A stretch of 64,000 nucleotides of DNA, from NCBI RefSeq assembly GCF_963676935.1, contig NZ_OY781470.1, positions 124,001-188,000 on the forward strand, given 5' to 3'. The notes under the pieces were generated by a model that was not told the origin of the DNA, searched no databases, and was given only the letters and a program-made list of their open reading frames with translations. Numbering within the stretch: the first letter of the stretch is position 1; the number at the start of each line of letters is the position of its first letter. This stretch comes from Halarcobacter sp. (lineage in GTDB: Bacteria; Campylobacterota; Campylobacteria; Campylobacterales; Arcobacteraceae). Positions 33,397 through 42,884 of the stretch are shown one piece after another. The position numbers and the translations under genes were made by a program.

Positions 33397-36300
33397 TTAT
33401 AGATCTTCTTCTAATTCATCAGAATAATCAGCTGCAGCCATTCTAGATAATTGTCTATATCTATATTGTGCATCTTTTTTATTTTGTGCTAATAGGAAGT
33501 CAGCATGTTCTGGATTAAGTTTTTTAAGAGATCTATATCTATTCTCTTTCATTAGGAATTCATCATAAACATCCCAATTTGGTTTTTTACCAGAAATTTT
33601 AATTGGGTTTTTCCCCTCTTCAATTTTTCTTGGATCGAAAGTATAAATTGGCCAGTAACCACAATCTGTAGCTAGTTGTCCGTGTTCAACTGATTTCATT
33701 AAACCACCTTGAATACCATGGGCAATACAAGGAGAGTAAGCAATAATTAATGATGGTCCATCATACTCTTCAGCTTCTTTCATAGCTTGAACCGCATGTT
33801 TTTGATTTGCTCTTGAGTTGATTTGTGCAACAAAGATATTTCCATAAGTCATAGAGATATAACCTAAATCTTTTTTAGCATTTGGTTTACCATCATTTGT
33901 AAAGTCAGCAATTGAACCTGTTCTTGCTGCTTTTGAAGATTGTCCACCTGTATTTGAATAAACTTCAGTATCAACAACTAACATATTTACATTTTCACCA
34001 GTTGAAAGTACATGGTCAAGTCCACCATAACCAATATCATAGGCCCAACCATCTCCACCAATCATCCATTGAGATTTTCTTACAATATATTTTCTAAGAG
34101 ATAATAAAACTTTTACCCCAGGTAAATCTTGATTTTGCTCCAATTGAGGAACAAGTTTATCTCTAATCTCTTGGGTTTTTGCTCCATTACTTCTATTCTC
34201 TAACCACTCTTTATAAAGACCTTTTAGAGGATTTGTAACCTCTTCCATAGTCTCTTTCATAATTGTACCAATTCTATTTCTAATTGTTTCATTTGCAGCG
34301 TGCATACCATAACCAAACTCTGCCGCATCTTCAAATAATGAGTTTGCCCAAGCTGGACCTTCCCCTTTTGCATTTTTAGTAAATGGAGTAGATGGTGCTG
34401 ATGCTGAATAAATAGATGAACATCCTGTAGCATTTGATACCATCATTCTATCCCCAAATAGTTGAGTAGCTAAAGTGATATATGGAGTTTCACCACATCC
34501 TGGACATGCAGAGTGGAATTCAAATAATGGTTGTGCAAATTGTGAACCTTGTACAGTATCCATTTTTACTAAATGCTCTTTATAACTTACATCATTAAAT
34601 AAAAAGTCTGCATTTTCTTGTTCATTATTTTGTTCTTCAACTTCATAAGGAACCATTTTAAGTGATTTTTCTTTTGTAGGACAGATATCAACACAAACAT
34701 TACATCCTGTACAGTCCATAATAGAAACTTGAATTTTATATTTAAGTCCTTGGTCTTTTGTTCCTTTTGCTTTTGCATCAAGTGAGTGAGTTTTTACACC
34801 TTCTGGTGCATTTGCAAACTCATCTTCATCCATTAAAAATGGTCTGATTACTGCATGTGGACACTCAAATGCACATTGGTTACATTGAATACATGTATCT
34901 TCATTCCATTGAGGAACCATTGTAGCAATAGCTCTTTTTTCATATTTTGTAGAACCATTTTCAAATGTTCCACCTTCCATTCCAAGATTAACAACAGAAG
35001 ATACTGGAATCTCATCACCTTTTGCAGCATTTACAACTTTTGCAAAAGTTTCTACATATTCACTACCTTTGTATTTTGATTGAACAACTAGTTTTCCACC
35101 ATCTAGGTTTGACCATGATTCATCAACAGGAACTTCTACTAATCCTGCTTCCCCAGAATCAATAGCTAAGTAGTTCATCTTAACTATCTCTTCCCCTTTA
35201 TTTCCATAAGCTTTTTCTGCATACTCTTTCATGTATGTTTTAGCTTCTTCATAAGGGATAATGTCTGCTAGTTTAAAGAAAGCAGCTTGCATAATAGTAT
35301 TTGTTCTATTTCCAAGTCCGATATCTCTGGCTAGTTTTGTTGCATTGATGATATAGAACTTAACTTTTTTATCTGCAAGAATTTTTTTAACTCTATTTGG
35401 GATTCTTTGAACTATCTCTTCCGCTGAATAGATTGAGTTAAGTAAGAATGTACCACCATCTTTAATTTTATCAATCACTTCATATTGTTCTAAATAAACC
35501 TCTTTTGAACAGGCAACAAATCCAGGGTTTGATACAAGATAAGTTGATCTAATAGGATTTTTGCTAAATCTTAAGTGTGATCTTGTATATCCACCAGATT
35601 TTTTTGAATCGTATGCAAAGTATGCTTGTGCATAAAGATCTGTTTTGTCCCCAATAATTTTTACTGAGTTTTTATTTGCACCAACTGTACCATCTGCACC
35701 TAATCCGTAGAATAGACACTCATTTACATCTTCAACAACAGATACATTTTCTCCAACTTCTATTGAAGTAAAGGTAACATCATCATTAATACCAACAGTA
35801 AAATGGTTTTTAGAATTTTCAGAAGCTAAGTTATCATAAAGTGCAATAATTTGATTTGGTGGAACATCTTTAGAAGATAAACCATATCTTCCACCAATAA
35901 TTTTAGGTTTTTTCTCTTCATCATAGAATACAGCTTTTACATCAAGATATAATGGCTCACCTAAACTACCAGGCTCTTTTGTTCTATCTATTACACAGAT
36001 GTTTTCAACACTATCAGGAAGAGCATCCATAAAGTATTTTGTACTAAATGGTCTGTATAAGTGTACAGTTAAAAGACCAACTTTTCTACCTTGTGTTTCC
36101 CTTAAAAAATCTACAGTCTCTCTAATAGTTTCATTTACAGAACCCATTGCCACAATAACATCCGTAGCTTCTGGATCTCCATAATATGTAAATGGTGCAT
36201 AGTTTCTTCCTGTAACTTTTGAAATCTCTTGCATATACTCATTTACAATATCAGGTACTGCATCATAGAATTTATTTGATGCTTCTCTTCCTTGGAAGTA

Positions 36301-36972
36301 GATATCATCATTTTGTGCTGTACCTCTTGTGATAGGTGATTCTGGATTTAGTGATGTATCTCTAAATTTTTGAACTGCATCATAATCTATAAGTCTGTCA
36401 AAAACATCATAATCCATAACTTCAACTTTGTTTATCTCATGTGAAGTTCTAAATCCATCAAAAAAATGTAAGAAAGGAACTCTTCCTTTGATGGCTGCTA
36501 GGTGTGCAACACCACCAATATCCATAACTTCTTGTACTGAACCAGTTGCTAGCATAGCAAAACCAGTTGCTCTTGCACTCATAACATCTTGATGGTCACC
36601 AAAGATTGAAAGTGCATGTGCAGCTAAAGCTCTTGCAGATACATGAATAACCCCAGGTAATAATTGTCCAGCAACTTTATACATATTAGGAATTTTAAGA
36701 AGTAAGCCTTGTGAAGCAGTATAGGTAGTTGTTAAGGCACCAGCTTGAAGTGAACCATGGAATGTCCCAGCTGCACCAGCCTCACTTTGCATCTCAATAA
36801 CTTTTACTGTTGAACCAAATAGATTCTTTTTCCCTTGAGTTGCCCATTTTTCAGTATTATCCCCCATTTGTGACGATGGAGTAATTGGATAAACACCAGC
36901 AACTTCCGTAAATGCATATGATACATATGAAGCAGCTTCATTACCATCCATAGTAGCAAATTTTTTTGTCAT
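33397..36972 (-). CDS. nifJ: single-chain pyruvate:ferredoxin (flavodoxin) oxidoreductase
   Basis: An 1191-aa homodimer-type PFOR with all parts in one chain. The alpha-like N-terminus has GVYPITPSSQMGDNTEKW. A gamma-like middle includes KSGGYTRSHLRFSKNPIRSTY. Two ferredoxin clusters follow, CIQCNQCAFECP and CTGCNVCVDICP, then the beta-like part with CPGCGETPY, ATGCSSIYSAS and the TPP loop GGDGWAYDIGYGGLDHV plus DTEVYSNTGGQSSKA. It makes or uses acetyl-CoA in the cytoplasm. A GGGAAG site precedes the start. It sits directly in front of the unrelated porCDAB operon of the same activity. Confidence 0.97.
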   Translation of the reverse strand: MTKKFATMDGNEAASYVSYAFTEVAGVYPITPSSQMGDNTEKWATQGKKNLFGSTVKVIEMQSEAGAAGTFHGSLQAGALTTTYTASQGLLLKIPNMYKVAGQLLPGVIHVSARALAAHALSIFGDHQDVMSARATGFAMLATGSVQEVMDIGGVAHLAAIKGRVPFLHFFDGFRTSHEINKVEVMDYDVFDRLIDYDAVQKFRDTSLNPESPITRGTAQNDDIYFQGREASNKFYDAVPDIVNEYMQEISKVTGRNYAPFTYYGDPEATDVIVAMGSVNETIRETVDFLRETQGRKVGLLTVHLYRPFSTKYFMDALPDSVENICVIDRTKEPGSLGEPLYLDVKAVFYDEEKKPKIIGGRYGLSSKDVPPNQIIALYDNLASENSKNHFTVGINDDVTFTSIEVGENVSVVEDVNECLFYGLGADGTVGANKNSVKIIGDKTDLYAQAYFAYDSKKSGGYTRSHLRFSKNPIRSTYLVSNPGFVACSKEVYLEQYEVIDKIKDGGTFLLNSIYSAEEIVQRIPNRVKKILADKKVKFYIINATKLARDIGLGNRTNTIMQAAFFKLADIIPYEEAKTYMKEYAEKAYGNKGEEIVKMNYLAIDSGEAGLVEVPVDESWSNLDGGKLVVQSKYKGSEYVETFAKVVNAAKGDEIPVSSVVNLGMEGGTFENGSTKYEKRAIATMVPQWNEDTCIQCNQCAFECPHAVIRPFLMDEDEFANAPEGVKTHSLDAKAKGTKDQGLKYKIQVSIMDCTGCNVCVDICPTKEKSLKMVPYEVEEQNNEQENADFLFNDVSYKEHLVKMDTVQGSQFAQPLFEFHSACPGCGETPYITLATQLFGDRMMVSNATGCSSIYSASAPSTPFTKNAKGEGPAWANSLFEDAAEFGYGMHAANETIRNRIGTIMKETMEEVTNPLKGLYKEWLENRSNGAKTQEIRDKLVPQLEQNQDLPGVKVLLSLRKYIVRKSQWMIGGDGWAYDIGYGGLDHVLSTGENVNMLVVDTEVYSNTGGQSSKAARTGSIADFTNDGKPNAKKDLGYISMTYGNIFVAQINSRANQKHAVQAMKEAEEYDGPSLIIAYSPCIAHGIQGGLMKSVEHGQLATDCGYWPIYTFDPRKIEEGKNPIKISGKKPNWDVYDEFLMKENRYRSLKKLNPEHADFLLAQNKKDAQYRYRQLSRMAAADYSDELEEDL

Positions 36973-37177
36973 AATCTTCCCTTTAATTATATTTCATTCT
37001 TATAATTCCATAATAATTAAAGTAAACTTATATAATCTTGAATATAAACATAAATAAGTTCATATTAATTAATATAATTAATTAAATACACAAATTATGG
37101 ACATTTTAAGAATATAAAAAATGTAAATTCTGATAAAAAATAAAAAAATATTTAATTAGAATATTTTATATTTTTTA
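36973..37177. other. intergenic region upstream of nifJ
   Basis: About 205 bases, extremely AT-rich, with two TTAATTAA tetrads (37065 and 37078) and one half-site ATGGACAT (37097-37104) that matches half of the 33155 palindrome. No clear promoter hexamers or gene are seen. Confidence 0.5.
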
Positions 37178-37831
37178 TTAGAATTTTGAAAGATTTTGTA
37201 TGATTTTAACAGCTTCTAAAGGGTTAGGCGCGATATAAGAAGTATGTTCTTTTAAGGTGTTTTCTTCTCCATAACCACAAAGTACTCCAACTGAATTTAC
37301 TCCAGCACTATTTGCAGCGATTAAATCTAACTCTGTATCTCCTACCATCCAAATATCACAAGTACCTTCTATCTTCATCAAATCAAGAGTTTTGTGAATT
37401 GGTTCAGGATGAGGTTTTGGATTTTCCACATGTTCTCTACCTGTAACAAATTCAAAATAATCCATAAGTTTTAGATGTTCAAGAAGTTCTATACTATATA
37501 ATCCAGTTTTTGTTGTAACAACAGATAATCTTGCGAAGGTATTAGCTAGTTCTATAGCTTCTTTAGCAAATTTTAATAGTTCAGTTTGTTGTTTAGATAT
37601 CTCTCTATATCTTTTTTTATAAGAGTCAACATAATCCCATACAATCTCTTGTGGTACACCTAAATCTTGAAACATAATATCTAAAGGGTGACCTATTAAA
37701 GATTTAATATCTTTATCTTGACCTTTAAAATCATAATTCATCTCTTTAAAAGTATGATGAAAGGTCGATAGAATTGCATCAGTTGAGTCAATTAATGTCC
37801 CATCTAAATCAAAAAGTATAACTTTTTCCAT
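37178..37831 (-). CDS. HAD-family phosphatase, phosphoglycolate phosphatase-like
   Basis: A 217-aa HAD-IA hydrolase. Motif I is FDLDGTLIDST (nucleophile Asp and acid Asp), motif II is in LSVVTTKTG, the Lys is near PKPHPEP, and motif IV is VGDTELDLIAANSAG. The cap domain sits between residues 15 and 85. Members dephosphorylate phosphoglycolate, pyrophosphate or similar small metabolites; the substrate cannot be fixed here. AAAAGGATTTT precedes the ATG. It stands alone between nifJ and a peptide-binding protein gene. Confidence 0.88.
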   Translation of the reverse strand: MEKVILFDLDGTLIDSTDAILSTFHHTFKEMNYDFKGQDKDIKSLIGHPLDIMFQDLGVPQEIVWDYVDSYKKRYREISKQQTELLKFAKEAIELANTFARLSVVTTKTGLYSIELLEHLKLMDYFEFVTGREHVENPKPHPEPIHKTLDLMKIEGTCDIWMVGDTELDLIAANSAGVNSVGVLCGYGEENTLKEHTSYIAPNPLEAVKIIQNLSKF

Positions 37832-37924
37832 TAAAATCCTTTTTAAATATATAGTTCAAAAGTTTAGTATATTATTGTTTATAACTAAGTATGGCAGAGA
37901 AATTAGTTTAAATCTGAACTATGA

Positions 37925-39424
37925 TTAAGGTTTTTCCCATTCAATTTGATTGTGTAAAATACTAATAGGAGTTGGTTTTATATTTTTAATATTTTTATTA
38001 ATTGCACTAATACTATTTGGAATATATAAAAAAAGATATGGTAAGTCATCTGCAATAGTTGAATAAATCTCTTTATATATTTTTGCAAATTCTTTTCTAT
38101 TGATTGTTCCTGCACCTTTATCTATTAGTTCATCAATTTTTTTGTTTCTATATCCAACTAAATTAAACCTTCCCAGTTTGTCAGAGTTACTATGCCAAAG
38201 TGCATAGGCATCAGGCATAAGTGTAGTTGTCCATCCCAGTAAAATAGCTTCAAACTTTCTTGGGGTTACTATTGTATTTAAAAATGCTTGCCATTCCATA
38301 ACTTTTATACTCATATGAATATTTGCTTTTTTTAATTGATGTTGAAGTATTTGGGCTGCATTTGCTCTAGCTGTATTACCTGTATTTGTTACAACTTCAA
38401 AACTAAAAGGATTATTTTTATCATAACCTAGCTCTTTTAGTAGTTTTTTTGCTTTTTTCAAATTATATCTATAGGGTTTAAATTTTTCATCAAATGCTAA
38501 AGAGTTTGGAGCAAATGGTCCATCACATATTTCACCATGGCCAAAATATAAAATATCAATTAACTCTTTTCTATTTGTGGCATAGGCAATAGCTTGTCTT
38601 AGTTTTTTATTTTGGAACTTTTTATCTCTTAAATTAAATCCAAGGTAAGAATAGGAAAATGCAGGTTTTTCTATAGTTTTAAAATATTCTTTAAATTTCT
38701 TATCTAGCTGTCTTTCATATTGAAGAGGTGTTAGTCCTCCTAAATCAAGCTTTCTTTGTTTTAAAAATAGAAAAGAAGTATTTGTATCTGGAATAAATTT
38801 ATAAAGTATTTTATCAATTTTAGGTCGCCCTTCAAAATAATTATCATTGGCAACTAATTCTATATCTGCGTTATTTTTAAACTCTTTTAATTTGTATGGA
38901 CCTGTACCTATTGGCTTTTTATTAAACTGTGAAGTCATAAGGTTTTTTTCATTTTTTAAAATATGTTCAGGTAAGAGACTAACCATCCAGGTAACCAAAG
39001 CTTTAAAATATGGTTTTTTAAAGATTATCTCAACAGTATATTTATCAATAGCTTTTACACTTTGTACTTCATTAAAGTTTGATTTGAAAGATACATAAAC
39101 ATCTGGATCAATAATCTTTTCATAGGTGAAGATTACATCTTTTGATGTTACTTCAACTCCATCATGCCAAAGTACACCTTTTTTCATCTTTATAATTAAT
39201 TTTGTGGGTGTTTCAAATTTATATGAACTTGCTAAGTCAACTGTTGGATTTCCATCTTTATCGTATTTAAGAAGTCCGTTAAAAATCCATTGACTTATCT
39301 CTGAACTAGCGGTATCGTTTGATAAGATTGGGTTTATTCTACTAGGACTTGAACCTATACTTAAATTTAAAGTAGATGATAATAAGATATTAATAAAAGT
39401 AGTTAATAGTAGAAAATATTTCAT
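37925..39424 (-). CDS. family 5 (peptide/nickel type) ABC substrate-binding protein
   Basis: A 499-aa periplasmic protein with a short signal sequence (KYFLLLTTFINILLSS). The SBP_bac_5 pattern follows: SPSRINPILSNDTASSEISQWIFNGL, GVLWHDGVEVTSKDVIFTYEKI, KPIGTGPYKLKEF, RQAIAYATNRKELIDILYFGHG, GPFAPNSLAF and the terminal PYLFLYIPN. The family binds oligopeptides, dipeptides, nickel or other ligands. No permease or ATPase gene is adjacent, so it is either an orphan or pairs with a transporter elsewhere. No clear ribosome binding site precedes the ATG. Confidence 0.88.
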   Translation of the reverse strand: MKYFLLLTTFINILLSSTLNLSIGSSPSRINPILSNDTASSEISQWIFNGLLKYDKDGNPTVDLASSYKFETPTKLIIKMKKGVLWHDGVEVTSKDVIFTYEKIIDPDVYVSFKSNFNEVQSVKAIDKYTVEIIFKKPYFKALVTWMVSLLPEHILKNEKNLMTSQFNKKPIGTGPYKLKEFKNNADIELVANDNYFEGRPKIDKILYKFIPDTNTSFLFLKQRKLDLGGLTPLQYERQLDKKFKEYFKTIEKPAFSYSYLGFNLRDKKFQNKKLRQAIAYATNRKELIDILYFGHGEICDGPFAPNSLAFDEKFKPYRYNLKKAKKLLKELGYDKNNPFSFEVVTNTGNTARANAAQILQHQLKKANIHMSIKVMEWQAFLNTIVTPRKFEAILLGWTTTLMPDAYALWHSNSDKLGRFNLVGYRNKKIDELIDKGAGTINRKEFAKIYKEIYSTIADDLPYLFLYIPNSISAINKNIKNIKPTPISILHNQIEWEKP

Positions 39425-39470
39425 AGAGTAATTTTATACTTTTTTTTATGAATAGTTTGTAAAAGAGATA

Positions 39471-39499
39471 AAAAAAGAGCAACTTTATGTTGCTCTTTT
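39471..39499 (-). terminator. terminator of rplM-rpsI
   Basis: AAAAGAGCAAC (39473-39483) pairs perfectly with GTTGCTCTTTT (39489-39499) around a 5-base loop. On the minus strand a run of T follows. It lies 40 bases after the rpsI stop. Confidence 0.85.
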
Positions 39500-39539
39500 A
39501 AAAAAAGAAATAAATCTTTTGAATAATAGAAAATACCAA

Positions 39540-39929
39540 TTATCTTTTTGAGAATTGAGTTGATTTTCTCGCTTTTTTCTTTCCGTATTTTTTTCTTTCT
39601 ACAGATCTAGCATCTCTTGTTAATAACCCATAAGGTTTTAAGATTGCTCTAAATTGCTCATCATAAGTAACTAAAGCTCTTGAAATACCATGTTTTACTG
39701 CATCTGCTTGAGCTGCATAACCACCACCTAGTGTTTTTACTACTACGTTTACAGAAGTTTCTTGTTTAGATACTTCTAATGGTTGCATAACTCTTTTTTT
39801 AATAGCTTCGTGTCCACCTAACCATGCATCTAAAGATTGACCGTTTATTGTAAGTTGACCGTTTCCATTTTCTAACCATACTTTAGCGATAGCAGATTTT
39901 CTTCTTCCAGTTGCGTATACTTTTGCCAT
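39540..39929 (-). CDS. rpsI: 30S ribosomal protein S9 (uS9)
   Basis: 129 aa, full length. Signatures are the [15 protein letters not shown] start, the central [19 protein letters not shown] and the basic C-terminal tail ending KSTQFSKR, whose last Arg reaches the P-site tRNA. It follows rplM by 5 bases in the usual L13-S9 operon. Confidence 0.98.
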   Translation of the reverse strand: MAKVYATGRRKSAIAKVWLENGNGQLTINGQSLDAWLGGHEAIKKRVMQPLEVSKQETSVNVVVKTLGGGYAAQADAVKHGISRALVTYDEQFRAILKPYGLLTRDARSVERKKYGKKKARKSTQFSKR

Positions 39930-39934
39930 TAGTG

Positions 39935-40354
39935 TTATCCTTTAATTTGCGCAGTGTGTGGGTGTTCGCTTCCTGCGTATACTTTTAATTTTTTTAACAT
40001 TTCTTTACCAAGTTTTGTTTTTGGTAACATCCCTCTAGTAGCTAGTTTGAATAATTTTTCTGGGTTATTTTCTAGCATATCAGACATTTTGTGTGTTTTA
40101 GTACTTCCAAAATATCCTGAGTGAGTATAATAGTTTTTATCTTCTAATTTAGCACCAGTAAATTTTGCTTTAGAAGCATTGATAATGATAACATTGTCTC
40201 CACAGTCTACGTGAGGAGTGTATGAAGGCTTGTGTTTTCCTCTTAATAGTGTTGCAACTTCAGTAATAATTCTACCAAATATTTTATCTGTTGCATCAAC
40301 TACTATCCAATCTCTTTCGATTTCGTTAGCTTTTGCCATTTGAGTAAATTTCAT
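39935..40354 (-). CDS. rplM: 50S ribosomal protein L13 (uL13)
   Basis: 139 aa. [30 protein letters not shown] at the N-terminus, [22 protein letters not shown], and [19 protein letters not shown] at the C-terminus are diagnostic. It is the first gene of the rplM-rpsI operon. A CGGAGA site precedes the ATG. A promoter with an HP1043/HsrA-like repeat lies upstream. Confidence 0.98.
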   Translation of the reverse strand: MKFTQMAKANEIERDWIVVDATDKIFGRIITEVATLLRGKHKPSYTPHVDCGDNVIIINASKAKFTGAKLEDKNYYTHSGYFGSTKTHKMSDMLENNPEKLFKLATRGMLPKTKLGKEMLKKLKVYAGSEHPHTAQIKG

Positions 40355-40385
40355 TTATTTTCTCCGATTTTGTTAATGAGGTGGA

Positions 40386-40419
40386 ATAATAGTCTAGTTA
40401 TACTTAAAATATACTTAAT
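40386..40419 (-). promoter_or_regulatory. rplM promoter with HP1043/HsrA-like direct repeat
   Basis: On the minus strand ATTAAG and TTTAAG are separated by 5 bases (40403-40419), the layout reported for the essential Campylobacterota regulator HP1043/HsrA. A -10 TATTAT (40386-40391) follows 11 bases later, about 32 bases before the rplM ATG. The repeat covers the -35 position. Confidence 0.5.
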
Positions 40420-40430
40420 TTAAGTGATAT

Positions 40431-41807
40431 TTAATATTTTATTTGAAATTCAGAACCTTCATGTATTTTACTTTTAATTGCAAGTTCAAAATTATGTAGT
40501 TTTAAAATAGAGTGAACGATAAAAAGTCCTAATCCTAAAGAGTTATTCCAGCCATTTTGAGAAACCCTATAAAATTTTTGATTTATTTTATTTATTTCAT
40601 TTTCATCTATTCCAATCCCTTTATCTATTATTGAGATTGAATTTTGTGTGATTTTTATTGTCACTTCATCTTCTGAATATTTTAAAGCATTTTCTATTAA
40701 ATTTGTTAAGACCATAGAAAAAAGAGTTTCATCTATTTTTATCTTTACATCATCACCTATAATATTAATCTCTCTTTGTGTATATTTATCTTGTAAATCA
40801 GAAACTATCTCATCTAATATTTTTCTTAAAGAACATTCAGAGGTCATTATATTTTGTTTACCCTCTTCAAGTTTTAGTGTAAGTCTTAATTTATCAATAA
40901 TATGAGACATTTTATTCCCATTACTATAAATTTTATTTAAAAAATTAGTTTGCATTTTACTAGGTAGTTCTTTGTCATTTAAAATTGTTTCAGCATATCC
41001 TGTGATAATTGCAATTGGATTTTTAAACTCATGTGAGATTGCTGAGATAATTTCATCTTTTTGTCTATTCGCAATTTTTAATTTTGCAGTTTGTTTAGCT
41101 TTTTGTTTTTCTCTTTTTGAAAGTCTACTAGCTACTTTATTTAACAGTCTTGTGATTTTATTAAACTCTTCACAAAAATCAGAATATATCTCTTGTTTTG
41201 GTTTTTTGTTACTCATTTGGACTAGGTATTCAAGTATAGAATTTGTTTCATCTTTTATTTTTAAACTTAGATAATATGTCACAAAAAAGAAACCAACTAA
41301 AAATAGTGTTAAAAATGCAATCAATTGATAAACTAATTCTGTAAAATTATCTTGAATCTTATATGTATAATCTGCTAATCTAATATAATAAATCTTATCA
41401 TCAACTACTATCTTTTTTGCTACATAAAGTAGTTCTTCATTTAGAGTATGTGAAAATCTAATTTTTTTACCATAACCATTGTACTTTGCATGAATAATTT
41501 CATATCTATTAGAATGGTTTTCCATTTGCTTAATATTTTTATCACTGTCTGCTAAAACATTACCTTTTTCATCAATAATAGTAATTCTATTCCCAGTTTT
41601 TGCTTTAAAAGTTTTTACTATGTACTTAATATTATCTAAATTGGTAAAAGAAAAAGAGAGTGAATCTATATTTTGTGATAAGTTTTTTTCTATTTGATCT
41701 AAATAGATATGCTTTGACCAAAAATATATAGTAACACTAAGAACTAGCAACATAAGTAAAAATATAAGTGAAAAGGTACGTAAAAACAGTTGATGAAGTT
41801 TTAACAA
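40431..41807 (-). CDS. phosphate-regulon-type sensor histidine kinase
   Basis: A 458-aa membrane kinase, PhoR-like by position. It has a first membrane helix (about 8-28), a periplasmic domain (about 30-135), a second helix (about 142-162), a HAMP-like linker, HisKA with EIISAISHEFKNPIAIITGYAE (phospho-His), and HATPase with TNLIENALKYSE, IDKGIGIDENE and LGLGLFIVHSILKLH. The start is TTG, within the end of the regulator gene (7-base overlap), with AAGG nine bases upstream. Unlike E. coli PhoR it has a periplasmic sensor domain, as in Campylobacter PhosS. Confidence 0.88.
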   Translation of the reverse strand: MLKLHQLFLRTFSLIFLLMLLVLSVTIYFWSKHIYLDQIEKNLSQNIDSLSFSFTNLDNIKYIVKTFKAKTGNRITIIDEKGNVLADSDKNIKQMENHSNRYEIIHAKYNGYGKKIRFSHTLNEELLYVAKKIVVDDKIYYIRLADYTYKIQDNFTELVYQLIAFLTLFLVGFFFVTYYLSLKIKDETNSILEYLVQMSNKKPKQEIYSDFCEEFNKITRLLNKVASRLSKREKQKAKQTAKLKIANRQKDEIISAISHEFKNPIAIITGYAETILNDKELPSKMQTNFLNKIYSNGNKMSHIIDKLRLTLKLEEGKQNIMTSECSLRKILDEIVSDLQDKYTQREINIIGDDVKIKIDETLFSMVLTNLIENALKYSEDEVTIKITQNSISIIDKGIGIDENEINKINQKFYRVSQNGWNNSLGLGLFIVHSILKLHNFELAIKSKIHEGSEFQIKY

Positions 41808-42475
41808 AACAAGTAGCCTTCCCCTCTAACTGATTTTATATACTCTTTTTTATTGTCTGGGTCTATTTTTGCTTTTAATCTTTTTATTGCAACATTTACA
41901 GTTTTTAGTTTTTTATCATAAGAATCTTCCCAAACGGCTTCAAGTAAATGTTCTCTAGTCATTAAAATATCTTTATTTTTAATAAATTCTAATAACAAAT
42001 CATGCTCTAAGTGGGTTAATATTATCTCTTCCCCATCAATATAAAATTTTTTATTTGTTGCTTTATAGATAATATCTCTCACTTTTAGTACATCAACATC
42101 ATTATTAGATCTTCTAATTATAGCTTTGATTCTTGCAAGTGTCTCTTTTATATTAAAAGGTTTAGTAATATAATCATCAGCATGGGCATCAAAACCTTCT
42201 AGTATATCTTCATCTTTATCTTTAGCTGTAAGGTACACTACAGGAGCATTGTATCCTTTCTTCTTAATACTTGATATAAACTCTGTACCATCAATACCTG
42301 GTAAATTTCTATCCATAATAATCAAATCTATAGGTTCTTCCTCTAAAACTTTTTCAAGATTTTCATTTACATTTAAAAATCCAATAGTTTCATATCCCTC
42401 TTTTTGAAGTGAATATTCAAGTAGTTCTAAAATATCCTCTTCATCTTCAACGATTAATATTAATTTTTCATTCAT
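41801..42475 (-). CDS. phosphate-regulon-type OmpR/PhoB response regulator
   Basis: A 224-aa regulator: receiver domain with phospho-acceptor D55 in LIIMDRNLPGIDG and Lys in YITKPF, then a winged-helix DNA-binding domain (DILMTREHLLEAVWED, NVAIKRLKAKID, KSVRGEGYLF). It probably binds the 11-bp direct repeats upstream of pstS and pstC. The gene overlaps the psiE-like stop and the kinase start, so all three are coupled. Confidence 0.9.
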   Translation of the reverse strand: MNEKLILIVEDEEDILELLEYSLQKEGYETIGFLNVNENLEKVLEEEPIDLIIMDRNLPGIDGTEFISSIKKKGYNAPVVYLTAKDKDEDILEGFDAHADDYITKPFNIKETLARIKAIIRRSNNDVDVLKVRDIIYKATNKKFYIDGEEIILTHLEHDLLLEFIKNKDILMTREHLLEAVWEDSYDKKLKTVNVAIKRLKAKIDPDNKKEYIKSVRGEGYLFC

Positions 42476-42878
42476 TAGTTATTTCTTTTTTTTCAAAATT
42501 TTGTTTCTTAGAGATGTTGATAACTCCTGGGGAATATTTTATTGCTAAAATCCTAAAAATAAAGAATATAAAAATCACAAAAAGAAGAAAAAGGATAGTA
42601 AAATAGTCTTTATTTGGTAGGGAAGCATTTATTATTACATCTCTTATTAAGAATATAATAAAAATATCTATTACAAATCTAAGTCTTAATTTCTCTTTTT
42701 TTATAAAATCAGAAATCATTTTAACAACTTCCATAACAACTATGAATTCTAGCATAAGAACAATTGCTTTATAAAACTCTTGTTTTGTTCCCACTACAAC
42801 TAAAAAAATAATAGTTGCTGCTAAAACCTCATAATTGTTACTAAAGTAAATCTTTATATTTGTAAATAGTTTTTTCAT
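42468..42878 (-). CDS. PsiE-like phosphate-starvation membrane protein
   Basis: A 136-aa inner-membrane protein with about four helices. The stretch FIVVMEVVKMISDFIKKEKL with FVIDIFIIFLIRDVIINA matches the PsiE family (phosphate-starvation-inducible E), whose function is not known. Its place between phoU and the phoB-type gene fits that naming. It starts 6 bases after phoU and overlaps the regulator start. Confidence 0.8.
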   Translation of the reverse strand: MKKLFTNIKIYFSNNYEVLAATIIFLVVVGTKQEFYKAIVLMLEFIVVMEVVKMISDFIKKEKLRLRFVIDIFIIFLIRDVIINASLPNKDYFTILFLLFVIFIFFIFRILAIKYSPGVINISKKQNFEKKEITNE

Positions 42879-42884
42879 TAAAAA

